From Anianibacter sp965662745 (GTDB taxonomy: Bacteria; Pseudomonadota; Alphaproteobacteria; Rhodobacterales; Rhodobacteraceae), in NCBI GenBank assembly GCA_965662745.1, contig CBFIJK010000009.1:11112-75111 (forward strand): DNA of 64,000 bases. Reading direction: 5' to 3'. This document shows, in pieces, positions 50,416-61,505 of this stretch. The notes beneath the pieces were generated by a model. It searched no databases, was not told where the DNA came from, and saw only the letters and a program-made list of their open reading frames with translations. Position 1 is the stretch's first letter; each line of letters begins with the position of its first letter. Both the position numbers and the translations under genes were made by a program.

Positions 50416-50976
50416 GTGTCCGAACCAGCTTCGATCTCGACCGGCATCGCCGACAGATATGCGACGGCCATTTTTGAATTGGCCAAGGAAGACAAGGCGC
50501 TCGCCGCCTTGGAATCGGATGTCGATACGCTCGACGCCGCCATGAAAGACAGCGCCGATTTCCGCGACCTCGTCGCATCGCCCCTCTACGGGCGCGACAC
50601 GATGAAGTCCGCGGTCATGGCCATCGCCGAAAAGGCGGGGCTAAGCGGCATCGTAAAGAACACGCTTGGTCTGATGGCTGAAAAGCGCCGCCTTTTCGTG
50701 CTGCCGCAGATGCTGCGCGCGCTGCATGACAAGATCGCCGCCGAGAAGGGCGAGGTCACTGCAGACGTGACCACGGCCAAGGCGCTCACCAAGACACAAT
50801 CGGACAAGCTTGCCGCCGCGCTGAAGAAGACGGTCGGCAAGGACGTCAAGATCAACACGACGGTCGATGAAGCGCTCATCGGCGGTCTCGTCGTTAAGGT
50901 AGGCTCGAAAATGATCGACACCTCGATCCGCTCGAAGCTCGCCAATCTCCAGAACGCAATGAAAGAGGTCGGATAA
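50416..50976 (+). CDS. atpH: F1F0 ATP synthase subunit delta
   Basis: The 186-residue delta subunit joins F1 to the peripheral stalk. The GIADRYATAIFELAKE start and the C-terminal VDEALIGGLVVKVGSKMIDTS match the OSCP/delta family. I start at GTG 50416 because AAAGGGTGG precedes it and the N-terminus VSEPASISTGIADRYA fits; upstream in-frame ATGs at 50347 and 50389 add arginine-rich residues. It is the first gene of atpHAGDC. The 288-base gap upstream (50128-50415) must hold the operon promoter, but I cannot pick out convincing -35/-10 elements. Confidence 0.94.
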   Translation: MSEPASISTGIADRYATAIFELAKEDKALAALESDVDTLDAAMKDSADFRDLVASPLYGRDTMKSAVMAIAEKAGLSGIVKNTLGLMAEKRRLFVLPQMLRALHDKIAAEKGEVTADVTTAKALTKTQSDKLAAALKKTVGKDVKINTTVDEALIGGLVVKVGSKMIDTSIRSKLANLQNAMKEVG

Positions 50977-50977
50977 C

Positions 50978-52516
<1,539 letters not shown>

Positions 52517-52535
52517 ACCTGAAAGGATTGGGTGA

Positions 52536-53414
52536 ATGCCAAGCCTGAAGGACCTGAAAACACGGATCGACTCGGTCAAATCGACCCGGAAGATCACCAA
52601 GGCCATGCAGATGGTCGCCGCGGCGAAACTTCGCCGCGCGCAAGAGGCTGCCGAAGCCGCACGTCCCTATGCCGACCGGTTCAATACCGTGATGGCGGGG
52701 CTGGCGGCATCGGTCGGCACCAATGAAAACGCGCCCAAGCTTCTTGCCGGAACCGGCAAGGAGGATACTCATCTGCTTGTCGTCATGACCGCAGAGCGGG
52801 GCCTCTGCGGCGGCTTCAACTCGTCCATCGTGCGTCTCGCGCGTCTTCGGGTTCAGAAGCTGCGCGGCGAGGGCAAGACCGTCAAAATCCTGACGGTCGG
52901 CAAGAAAGGGCGTGAACAGCTGCGTCGCGACTATGCCGATCTGATGGTGGGTCATGTCGATCTGTCCGAGGTCAAACACTTTGGCTACAACAATGCGCAG
53001 GACATCGCAGGCGACGTACTGTCGCGTTTCGATGCGGACGAATTCGACGTCGCGACGATCTTCTACGCGCGCTTTGAATCGGTGATCAGCCAGGTGCCGA
53101 CGGCACAGCAGATCATTCCGGCAAATTATGACGACGCGCCCGAGGAAACCGATTCCTCGACTGTCTACGACTACGAGCCGGGCGAAGAGGAGATCCTGCG
53201 CGATCTTCTTCCGCGCGGTGTGGCGACGCAAATCTTCGCGGCGCTTCTGGAAAACGGCGCCTCTGAACAGGGCGCGCGGATGTCGGCGATGGACAACGCG
53301 ACACGCAACGCGGGCGACATGATCGACAAGCTGACGATCCAGTACAACCGCTCGCGTCAGGCCGTCATCACCAACGAGCTGATCGAAATCATTTCGGGCG
53401 CCGAGGCGCTCTGA
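52536..53414 (+). CDS. atpG: F1F0 ATP synthase subunit gamma
   Basis: The 292-residue central shaft of F1. The N-terminal coiled coil PSLKDLKTRIDSVKSTRKIT and KAMQMVAAAKLRRAQ and the C-terminal coil AMDNATRNAGDMIDKLTIQY, with its closing RQAVITNELIEIISGAEAL in family form, are intact. It lies between atpA and atpD with 19-base gaps. No anomaly seen. Confidence 0.97.
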   Translation: MPSLKDLKTRIDSVKSTRKITKAMQMVAAAKLRRAQEAAEAARPYADRFNTVMAGLAASVGTNENAPKLLAGTGKEDTHLLVVMTAERGLCGGFNSSIVRLARLRVQKLRGEGKTVKILTVGKKGREQLRRDYADLMVGHVDLSEVKHFGYNNAQDIAGDVLSRFDADEFDVATIFYARFESVISQVPTAQQIIPANYDDAPEETDSSTVYDYEPGEEEILRDLLPRGVATQIFAALLENGASEQGARMSAMDNATRNAGDMIDKLTIQYNRSRQAVITNELIEIISGAEAL

Positions 53415-53433
53415 CGAACCCGGAGACACACAC

Positions 53434-54858
<1,425 letters not shown>

Positions 54859-54866
54859 TCGCCTTA

Positions 54867-54896
54867 TGCCCGCCGCGTGACGACATGCGGCGGGCA
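54867..54896 (+). other. Perfect 10-bp hairpin between atpD and atpC
   Basis: TGCCCGCCGC pairs perfectly with GCGGCGGGCA across a 10-base loop, within the 61-base atpD-atpC gap. There is no T-run. A stable hairpin between the genes for the beta (3 copies) and epsilon (1 copy) subunits could stabilise the upstream mRNA or partly stop transcription, lowering epsilon output. Confidence 0.65.
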
Positions 54897-54919
54897 CAGC
54901 GCCAATCGGGAGAGTTCCT

Positions 54920-55351
54920 ATGGCTGACACGTTTCAATTCGACCTCGTCTCGCCCGAACGCCGCCTGGCGTCCGGCGACGCGACCGAGGTTCACATTCCC
55001 GGTGCCGAAGGCGATCTGACGGCGATGGCGGGTCACACCCCGCTGATCACCACACTGCGCCCCGGCATCCTTCGCATCGTCGGCCCCTCGGGCACCGACG
55101 AATACGCGGTCACCGGCGGGTTTGCCGAGATCAACGGTGAGATGGCGTCGATCCTTGCCGAAGAATCGCTGCATGTTTCGGATTTGGATCAGGACGTTCT
55201 GGACCGCTTTGTCGAGAAGGCGGCCGAGCGCGTGCGCTCTGCGAAAGAGCAAGGCGACAACGATCTTATCGACGACGCGACCAAGCTTATGGCGGACATG
55301 GTCGCCATCGGGGATCATATCGGGCTTTCGGCGAAACAACCGTCGCTCTGA
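54920..55351 (+). CDS. atpC: F1F0 ATP synthase subunit epsilon
   Basis: A 143-residue epsilon subunit, the small rotor protein that links gamma to the c-ring and can inhibit ATP hydrolysis. The beta-sandwich is clear from FQFDLVSPERRLASGDATEV, VHIPGAEGDLTAMAGHTPL and GTDEYAVTGGFAEINGE. The C-terminal helical part is present but short. GGGAGAGTTCCT precedes the ATG. A strong terminator follows. Confidence 0.96.
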   Translation: MADTFQFDLVSPERRLASGDATEVHIPGAEGDLTAMAGHTPLITTLRPGILRIVGPSGTDEYAVTGGFAEINGEMASILAEESLHVSDLDQDVLDRFVEKAAERVRSAKEQGDNDLIDDATKLMADMVAIGDHIGLSAKQPSL

Positions 55352-55374
55352 TCTTCGAAATTTACGGAATGTTT

Positions 55375-55410
55375 AGCGGCTCTGTTCAATAACAGGGCCG
55401 CTTTCTTTTT
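55375..55410 (+). terminator. Rho-independent terminator of the atp operon
   Basis: AGCGGCTCTGTT pairs with AACAGGGCCGCT (one mismatch) across a CAAT loop, 23 bases after atpC, and is followed by TTCTTTTT. This is the clearest intrinsic terminator in the window and closes atpHAGDC. Confidence 0.92.
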
Positions 55411-55465
55411 GTTTCCATTTTTTTGCCCTGTTCCCGGATTACGTAATCTGAAGGACGGGAGAGTT

Positions 55466-55816
55466 ATGAAACGCTTACGCAACCATCTGATCGGCGTGGA
55501 CCAGGGATCGCGCATACTGTTTTCGGATTTCGAAGACGGTGGCGATATGTGGACCGGCAGCGGCCCGCGGATGCACCGCGAGCGGATCGAGTTTGCCGAA
55601 CCCTTCCGCCAAGCGCCGACGGTTCATGTGTCCCTGTCGATGTTCGACATGGACCAGAAATCGAACCAGCGTGCCGATCTCGACCACGAAGGCGTTGATG
55701 AAAAAGGCTTTACCGTGGTCTTTCGAACATGGGGCGACACACGCGTGGCACGCGTTAGGGCGTCATGGCTCGCCATTGGCGAGGTCAGGCACGACGACGA
55801 GTGGGAACTTTACTGA
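55466..55816 (+). CDS. H-type lectin domain-containing protein
   Basis: A 116-residue single-domain protein resembling the H-type lectin (discoidin I/Helix pomatia agglutinin) family. The pattern begins RILFSDFEDGGDMWTGSGPR and continues with FAEPFRQAPTVHVSLSMFDM and DEKGFTVVFRTWGDTRVARV, ending with ASWLAIG. No signal peptide is present. Bacterial homologues are common in Rhodobacteraceae beside the atp operon but have no known role. The ATG at 55466 follows GGACGGGAGAGTT. It overlaps the convergent DUF2842 gene by 7 bases. Confidence 0.85.
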   Translation: MKRLRNHLIGVDQGSRILFSDFEDGGDMWTGSGPRMHRERIEFAEPFRQAPTVHVSLSMFDMDQKSNQRADLDHEGVDEKGFTVVFRTWGDTRVARVRASWLAIGEVRHDDEWELY

Positions 55817-56043
55817 TCGTCCTCGGGCGGCGCGGTGTCATCGGGTTTGCCGATCCCGCGAAATACCGCGCGGAAGGGCAGCGCCCACAGAATCCCCAGA
55901 ACCACATAGACCAGCAGTTCGACCAGAATCGGGGGGCGGTCCAGCCAGTTCACCACCGTGATCGACACCACGATATATGCAGGAAGGCCGATCAGTAGAA
56001 TGACCAGCGACCAGCGACGGCGGGCTTTGTAACTAAGCGCCAT
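55810..56043 (-). CDS. DUF2842 domain-containing protein
   Basis: A 77-residue membrane protein with two hydrophobic segments (about 11-31 and 41-59) joined by NWLDRPPILVE, the DUF2842 layout, followed by an acidic C-terminal tail PDDTAPPEDDQ. Function is unknown. It directly follows purA on the minus strand, its ATG overlapping the purA stop by one base, so it is co-translated. Its 3' end overlaps the lectin gene. Confidence 0.87.
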   Translation of the reverse strand: MALSYKARRRWSLVILLIGLPAYIVVSITVVNWLDRPPILVELLVYVVLGILWALPFRAVFRGIGKPDDTAPPEDDQ

Positions 56044-57338
56044 CAGTCAGCAAACGGGTCGGTGACAAGGATCGTGTCGTCCCGCTCTGGCGAGGTCGAC
56101 AGAAGCGCAACGGGGCATTGGATCAGCTCCTCGATCCGGCGCACGTATTTGATCGCCTCTGCCGGAAGATCGGCCCAGCTGCGTGCGCCTTCGGTCGAGG
56201 TGTTCCAGCCCGGCATTTCTTCATAGACCGGCGTGCAGCGCGCCTGTTCATCGGCGGCCGTGGGAAGGTAATCCAGCGTCTTGCCGTCAAGTTCATACGC
56301 GGTGCAAATCTTCAGCGTCTCGAACCCGTCCAGGACATCCAGCTTGGTCAGCGAGATGCCGTTGACGCCCGAGGTCACGCAAGTCTGGCGCACAAGGCAG
56401 GCATCGAACCAGCCGCAGCGGCGCGCGCGGCCCGTCGTGGTGCCAAACTCGTGCCCCCGCTCGCCAAGGCGCTGGCCGTCTTCATCCTGAAGCTCTGTCG
56501 GGAAAGGCCCCTCCCCCACGCGGGTGGTATAGGCCTTGACGATGCCTAGAACGAAATCAATGGACCCTGGGCCGATCCCGGTGCCCGTCGCCGCCTGCCC
56601 TGCAATCACGTTGGACGAGGTGACAAAGGGGTAGGTGCCGAAGTCGATGTCGAGAAGCGCACCCTGTGCCCCTTCGAAGAGGATGCGCTTACCGGCTTTG
56701 CGGCGTTCGTTCAGCTCTTTCCACACCGGGGCGGCAAAGCGCAGGATCTTCGGCGCGATCTCTTCAAGCTGCGCGATCACCGCATCGCGGTCGATCAGAT
56801 CGGCCCCAAGCCCCTTGCGCAACGCGTTGTGATGCGTAAGCGCGCGGTCGACGCGGGCTTCGAGCGTCGCGCGATCCGCCAGATCCGCGACGCGCACAGA
56901 GCGGCGGCCGACCTTGTCCTCATAGGCTGGGCCGATGCCGCGGCCCGTGGTACCGATCTTGGCGCCCTTGGCGGCAGCCTCTTCACGGGCGCGATCAAGC
57001 TCTCCATGAAAAGGCAGGATCAGCGGGGTGTTTTCCGCGATCATCAAGTTTTCTGGCGTAATCTCGACGCCTTGCTCGCGGATCGTCTCGATCTCACGCA
57101 GTAGGTGCCAGGGGTCCAGAACAACTCCGTTGCCGATCACAGACAGCTTGCCGCCGCGCACCACGCCAGACGGCAACGCATGCAGCTTGTAGACCGTCCC
57201 GTCGATGACAAGCGTGTGGCCCGCATTGTGGCCGCCCTGGAAGCGGCAGATCACATCTGCGCGCTCCGACAGCCAGTCGACGATCTTGCCTTTGCCCTCA
57301 TCGCCCCACTGGGCGCCTACGACGACGACATTTGCCAT
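56043..57338 (-). CDS. purA: Adenylosuccinate synthetase
   Basis: A 431-residue GTP-dependent enzyme that converts IMP and aspartate to adenylosuccinate, the first committed step to AMP. The catalytic N-terminus VVGAQWGDEGKGKIVDWLSE is complete, with GHNAGHTLV, GTTGRGIGPAYEDK and the C-terminal TSPERDDTILV. Length is typical. It is followed by DUF2842 with a one-base overlap. Confidence 0.97.
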   Translation of the reverse strand: MANVVVVGAQWGDEGKGKIVDWLSERADVICRFQGGHNAGHTLVIDGTVYKLHALPSGVVRGGKLSVIGNGVVLDPWHLLREIETIREQGVEITPENLMIAENTPLILPFHGELDRAREEAAAKGAKIGTTGRGIGPAYEDKVGRRSVRVADLADRATLEARVDRALTHHNALRKGLGADLIDRDAVIAQLEEIAPKILRFAAPVWKELNERRKAGKRILFEGAQGALLDIDFGTYPFVTSSNVIAGQAATGTGIGPGSIDFVLGIVKAYTTRVGEGPFPTELQDEDGQRLGERGHEFGTTTGRARRCGWFDACLVRQTCVTSGVNGISLTKLDVLDGFETLKICTAYELDGKTLDYLPTAADEQARCTPVYEEMPGWNTSTEGARSWADLPAEAIKYVRRIEELIQCPVALLSTSPERDDTILVTDPFAD

Positions 57339-57497
57339 TCTGATGACCCTTTGCCCGGTCTCAATCCAAACGACGTTGTCTTACCGGCAAGGCGCAGCGG
57401 GCGAAACCGCGAAAATGACGCGGGCGGCAAAGGGCGGACTGGACAGATGGCCCCCCAATCGTTCATTGAGCGGCAGACCCCAAGATCGGAGTGGCCG

Positions 57498-57893
57498 ATG
57501 ACATTCGTTGCCCGCTGGTGCTTTGCCTTTGTGCTACTTGCGCTGACCTTCAATCCTTCGCAATGGAACTACGTGTCCTGGGCCAGCCGAGAGATGGAAA
57601 CCCGCCTGTCGCTTGTGATCTTCTTCGGACTGATCCTGCTGATCGCCTATGTCATCTATCTGCGCGCCACGTTCCGGTCGATCGGAGTGATCGGCATGTG
57701 CCTGGTCGCGTCGCTGGTGACCGTTCTGGGCTGGGTGCTGTATGATTTCGGGCTGCTGTCGTTTCAGGACCCGGATTTGAATGTCTGGCTGTCGATCTTC
57801 GCGGTTTCGCTGATTCTGGGGATCGGGATGTCCTGGTCTTTCGTGCGCCGTGCGCTGACGGGCCAGCTTGATGTGGACGACGTCGACGAATAG
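57498..57893 (+). CDS. Conserved membrane protein (DUF6524-like)
   Basis: A 131-residue protein with four hydrophobic segments: about 4-17, 37-55, 60-82 and 96-114. The start MTFVARWCFAFVLLALTFNP and WNYVSW, then YDFGLLSFQDPDLNVWLSI and MSWSFVRRALTGQLDVDDVDE, fit a small conserved family in this group that I recall as DUF6524, with moderate certainty. It is divergent from purA and precedes secG by 70 bases. No function is known. Confidence 0.7.
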   Translation: MTFVARWCFAFVLLALTFNPSQWNYVSWASREMETRLSLVIFFGLILLIAYVIYLRATFRSIGVIGMCLVASLVTVLGWVLYDFGLLSFQDPDLNVWLSIFAVSLILGIGMSWSFVRRALTGQLDVDDVDE

Positions 57894-57963
57894 CCGTTCC
57901 GGGGTTGCGAGCTTGGCCGTCAGCCTCTAGATACCGCCTGTCCGAAGCGAAGGCCTTGAGCAT

Positions 57964-58359
57964 ATGGAAAACGTCGTTCTCATCATCCACCTCGTACTGG
58001 CCCTGTGCCTGATAGGCGTGGTGCTTCTGCAGCGTTCCGAAGGCGGCGGCCTCGGGATGGGCGGCGGTGGAGGCGGCGGCGGTGGCGGCGTCATGTCGAG
58101 CCGCGGCGCAGCATCGGCCCTTGGCAAATTGACCTGGGCCTTCGCGGTCGCGTTCATCTGCACCTCGATTTTCCTGACCATCCTTGGCGCACAGAATTCA
58201 GCGGACACCTCGGTTCTGGACCGGCTTGGCGGCAGCAGCGCCCCGGCCGACGACAGCGCACCGGTTCTGCCCGGCGCGGGCACGCTGCAACTGCCGGGCG
58301 CGGCGACGGACGGCGCGGCGGATGGCGAAGCGCCGCTCAGCCTGCCACGAGCCGACTGA
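57964..58359 (+). CDS. secG: Preprotein translocase subunit SecG
   Basis: A 131-residue inner-membrane subunit of the Sec translocon. Two membrane helices flank the typical loop: the first (VVLIIHLVLALCLIGVVLLQ) ends in QRSEGGGLGMGG and the second is FAVAFICTSIFLTILGA. The loop contains ten consecutive glycines encoded by a GGN run at about 58063-58092. The tail is Ala/Pro/Gly-rich and longer than in E. coli. A perfect GC-rich inverted repeat lies 20 bases after the stop. Confidence 0.93.
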   Translation: MENVVLIIHLVLALCLIGVVLLQRSEGGGLGMGGGGGGGGGGVMSSRGAASALGKLTWAFAVAFICTSIFLTILGAQNSADTSVLDRLGGSSAPADDSAPVLPGAGTLQLPGAATDGAADGEAPLSLPRAD

Positions 58360-58379
58360 CCTCAGGACACCACAAAAGA

Positions 58380-58403
58380 TTGGGCCCCGACTTTGGGGCC
58401 CAA
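58380..58403 (+). terminator. Likely terminator after secG
   Basis: TTGGGCCCC-GACTTT-GGGGCCCAA is a perfect 9-bp stem with a 6-base loop, 21 bases after secG and 127 bases before pyrG. The T-run after it is weak (CTTCATATTG), so it may attenuate more than terminate. Confidence 0.6.
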
Positions 58404-58530
58404 CTTCATATTGAGGTTCGGTTGCGCGGGACAGCCGAATCCCTTACGGATGAAATCCCGTGGGCAGCCGAAAATTTCGACCTGCCGCTTCCGACGATTT
58501 TGCGGTTCAGACACGGGGGATGCCGCGCGC

Positions 58531-60174
58531 ATGGCACGGTTCGTTTTCATCACTGGCGGCGTGGTTTCCAGCCTTGGCAAGGGACTTGCCTCGGCGGCGC
58601 TTGGCTCTCTTCTGCAGGCGCGGGGCTTTTCGGTCCGCCTGCGCAAGCTTGACCCCTATCTCAACGTCGATCCCGGCACGATGTCGCCCTTCGAGCATGG
58701 CGAGGTTTTCGTCACCGATGATGGCGCCGAGACGGATCTCGACCTTGGCCACTACGAACGGTTCACCGGCGTTGCGGCCCGCGCGACGGATTCGGTGTCC
58801 TCGGGGCGGATCTATTCCAACGTTCTCGAGAAAGAGCGGCGCGGCGACTACCTGGGCAAGACGATCCAGGTGATCCCCCACGTCACAAACGAGATCAAGG
58901 ATTTCATCTCGGTCGGCGAGGACGAAGTCGATTTCATGCTCTGCGAGATCGGCGGCACTGTCGGCGATATCGAGGGCCTGCCGTTCTTCGAGGCGATCCG
59001 ACAGTTCGCGCAGGACAAGCCCCGCGGCCAGTGCCTGTTCATGCATCTTACGCTCTTGCCCTATATCGCGGCGAGCGGCGAACTGAAGACAAAGCCGACC
59101 CAGCATTCCGTTAAGGAACTACGGTCCATCGGCCTGCAGCCGGATATCCTTGTCTGCCGGTCCGAGCGTCCGATCCCCCAGAAGGAACGCGAAAAGCTGG
59201 CACTGTTCTGCAACGTGCGCCCCGAGAGCGTGATCGCGGCCTATGATCTGAAATCCATCTACGAGGCGCCGCTGGCCTATCACCGCGAAGGACTGGACCA
59301 GGCGGTTCTCGACGCGTTCCAGATCCATCCTGCGCCGAAGCCGGAACTGTCGCGCTGGCACGATGTCTATGACCGGGTGTTCAACCCCGAAGGCGAGGTG
59401 CGCGTCGCGATCGTCGGCAAGTACACCCAGCTTGAGGATGCCTATAAATCCATCGCCGAGGCGCTGACCCATGGCGGGATGGCGAACCGGGTGAAAGTGC
59501 GCATCGAATGGGTGGATGCAGAGCTTTTCGAGCGCGAGGACCCCGGCCCCTATCTTGAAGGCTTCCACGCGATCCTAGTCCCCGGCGGCTTTGGCGAGCG
59601 CGGGACCGAAGGCAAGATTCGCGCCGCCCAGTTCGCGCGAGAGCGCAAAATCCCCTACTTGGGCATCTGCCTTGGCATGCAGATGGCCGTTATCGAAGCC
59701 GCGCGCAATCTTGCCGGACTTGAAACCGCAGGGTCCGAGGAATTCGACCACGAGGCGGGCCGTCGCCGGTTCGAGCCGGTCGTCTATCACCTCAAGGAAT
59801 GGGTGAAGGGCAACGCCACGGTCGCGCGCAAGGTCGATGACGACAAGGGCGGCACCATGCGGCTGGGCGCCTATACAGCGCATCTCAAGGACGGGTCCAA
59901 AGTGGCCGAGGTCTATGGCACCACCGAGATCGAGGAACGCCACCGCCACCGCTACGAGGTCGATCTGAAATACCGCGAGGCACTGGAAGAAGCGGGGCTC
60001 AACTTTTCCGGGATTTCCCCCGATGGCCGCCTGCCCGAGATCGTCGAGGTCACAGATCACCCGTGGTTCATCGGCGTGCAGTTCCACCCCGAGCTGAAAT
60101 CCAAACCCTTCGCGCCGCACCCTCTGTTCGCAGATTTCGTGCGCGCCGCGAAGGATATGTCGCGGCTGGTCTGA
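58531..60174 (+). CDS. pyrG: CTP synthase
   Basis: A 547-residue enzyme that aminates UTP to CTP using glutamine. The synthetase domain begins ARFVFITGGVVSSLGKGLAS with the P-loop, followed by DPYLNVDPGTMSPFEHGEVF. The glutaminase domain carries the nucleophile Cys380 in GICLGMQ and the catalytic HPE in VQFHPELKS. The ATG at 58531 gives the conserved start; in-frame codons upstream to 58393 are not family-like. Followed by rlmJ after a small hairpin. Confidence 0.97.
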   Translation: MARFVFITGGVVSSLGKGLASAALGSLLQARGFSVRLRKLDPYLNVDPGTMSPFEHGEVFVTDDGAETDLDLGHYERFTGVAARATDSVSSGRIYSNVLEKERRGDYLGKTIQVIPHVTNEIKDFISVGEDEVDFMLCEIGGTVGDIEGLPFFEAIRQFAQDKPRGQCLFMHLTLLPYIAASGELKTKPTQHSVKELRSIGLQPDILVCRSERPIPQKEREKLALFCNVRPESVIAAYDLKSIYEAPLAYHREGLDQAVLDAFQIHPAPKPELSRWHDVYDRVFNPEGEVRVAIVGKYTQLEDAYKSIAEALTHGGMANRVKVRIEWVDAELFEREDPGPYLEGFHAILVPGGFGERGTEGKIRAAQFARERKIPYLGICLGMQMAVIEAARNLAGLETAGSEEFDHEAGRRRFEPVVYHLKEWVKGNATVARKVDDDKGGTMRLGAYTAHLKDGSKVAEVYGTTEIEERHRHRYEVDLKYREALEEAGLNFSGISPDGRLPEIVEVTDHPWFIGVQFHPELKSKPFAPHPLFADFVRAAKDMSRLV

Positions 60175-60183
60175 CCGGGGGCA

Positions 60184-60199
60184 GCGGGACAAGTCCCGC
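60184..60199 (+). other. Short perfect inverted repeat between pyrG and rlmJ
   Basis: GCGGGAC-AA-GTCCCGC, 10 bases after the pyrG stop, has 7-bp arms but only a 2-base spacer, too tight for a normal RNA loop without fraying. No T-run follows. It may be a weak pause or a protein site. Confidence 0.3.
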
Positions 60200-60235
60200 C
60201 CTAGCGCCCGAAGCGGTCAGTGAAAGGGGCGTTTG

Positions 60236-61021
60236 ATGCTGTCCTACCAACATATCTACCACGCCGGGAACATGGCGGATGTCCAGAAGCACACGCTTCT
60301 GGCCTACGCGCTTGGCTACATGGCCAAGAAGGACAAGCCTCTTTGCTATATTGATACGCATGCCGGGCGGGGCCTGTATGATCTGGCCGCCGCAGAGGCG
60401 GCCAAGACCGGCGAGGCGACGCAGGGGATCACGCGCCTTCTGGAGAAGTTTCCCGCCGCGCATCCTTACCGGCGGGTGATCGAAAACGTCCGCGCGGCGC
60501 ATGGGCCGAACGCCTATCCCGGATCGCCGCTGGTCGCGGCACTGTCCATGCGCGCGGGCGATCCGATGTCATTGGCAGAGCTTCACCCGCAGGAACGCGC
60601 GGCACTGGAACAGGTGCCAAAGCTGAAGCGCGCGCGCATCAAGGGCGAGGACGGCTTTGCCATGGCGCTATCGCTCGTGCCGCCGACACCGCGCCGGGGT
60701 ATGGTTCTGATCGATCCGTCCTACGAGGTGAAAGACGACTATGACGCGATCCCCGGCACCATCGCCAAGCTTGCGAAGGCCTGGAATGTCGGCGTTCAGA
60801 TGCTGTGGTATCCGATCCTGAAAACAGGCGCTCACAAGCCGATGCTGGGTCGCCTGATGTCCGATCATCCCGGCGCGTTCCGGCATGAATTGACCTTTCC
60901 GCCCGTTCGAGACGGCCACAAGATGATCGGCACCGGCGTCTTCATGCTGAACGCGCCATACGGCATCGACGATGAGGCCCAGCGCCTGAACCGGATCTTC
61001 GCGGCGCTCAAAGCCCGGTGA
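60236..61021 (+). CDS. rlmJ: 23S rRNA (adenine(2030)-N6)-methyltransferase RlmJ
   Basis: A 261-residue SAM-dependent methyltransferase that modifies A2030 of 23S rRNA. Diagnostic segments are the start MLSYQHIYHAGNMADVQKHT, the SAM motif YIDTHAGRGLYDL, PGSPLVAALSMR and catalytic DPSYE with Asp160. Length is slightly below the E. coli protein but complete. The ATG at 60236 follows GAAAGGGGC. Confident assignment. Confidence 0.95.
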   Translation: MLSYQHIYHAGNMADVQKHTLLAYALGYMAKKDKPLCYIDTHAGRGLYDLAAAEAAKTGEATQGITRLLEKFPAAHPYRRVIENVRAAHGPNAYPGSPLVAALSMRAGDPMSLAELHPQERAALEQVPKLKRARIKGEDGFAMALSLVPPTPRRGMVLIDPSYEVKDDYDAIPGTIAKLAKAWNVGVQMLWYPILKTGAHKPMLGRLMSDHPGAFRHELTFPPVRDGHKMIGTGVFMLNAPYGIDDEAQRLNRIFAALKAR

Positions 61022-61064
61022 GTCTGGGTTTCCCCTGCGCGCATTGGGGCCTATATCAGTCGGC

Positions 61065-61505
61065 ATGTTTGCTGATTTCCTGCGCCGCCTGACGGCCCCC
61101 GACCCCGAACCCCTGCCCGACACTGACGCGCGGCTTGCGCTGACAGCCCTTATGGTGCGCGTCGCCAAGGCCGATGGCGACTATGCCCCGGATGAGGTCG
61201 ACCGCATCGACCGCATCGTTCAGTCGCGCTATGGGCTGTCGCCGTTCGAGGCGACAGCCCTCCGCAGCGAGGCCGAGGGGCTGGAGTCCGAGGCCCCCGA
61301 CACCGTCCGTTTCACCCGAGCGATCAAGGAGGCGGTCGAGTATGACGACCGCGTCGGCGTGATGGAGGCGCTTTGGGCGATCGTTCTGGCCGATGGTGAA
61401 CGGGACGAGGAAGAAAACGCGCTGCTTCGTCAGATCGCGCCGCTTCTGGGCGTCAATGACCGCGATTCGAACATGGCCCGAAAACGCGTGGACACGTCGC
61501 AGTGA
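61065..61505 (+). CDS. TerB family tellurite resistance-like protein
   Basis: A 146-residue helical protein of the TerB family. The repeated acidic helix pattern ALMVRVAKADGDYAPDEVDRI and ALWAIVLADGERDEEENALL is characteristic; the paired acidic residues may bind metal. TerB-like proteins are widespread and most are not involved in tellurite resistance. No other ter genes are present. Its stop overlaps the GTG start of the following PhnD-like gene (GTGA), so the two are translationally coupled. Confidence 0.85.
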   Translation: MFADFLRRLTAPDPEPLPDTDARLALTALMVRVAKADGDYAPDEVDRIDRIVQSRYGLSPFEATALRSEAEGLESEAPDTVRFTRAIKEAVEYDDRVGVMEALWAIVLADGERDEEENALLRQIAPLLGVNDRDSNMARKRVDTSQ

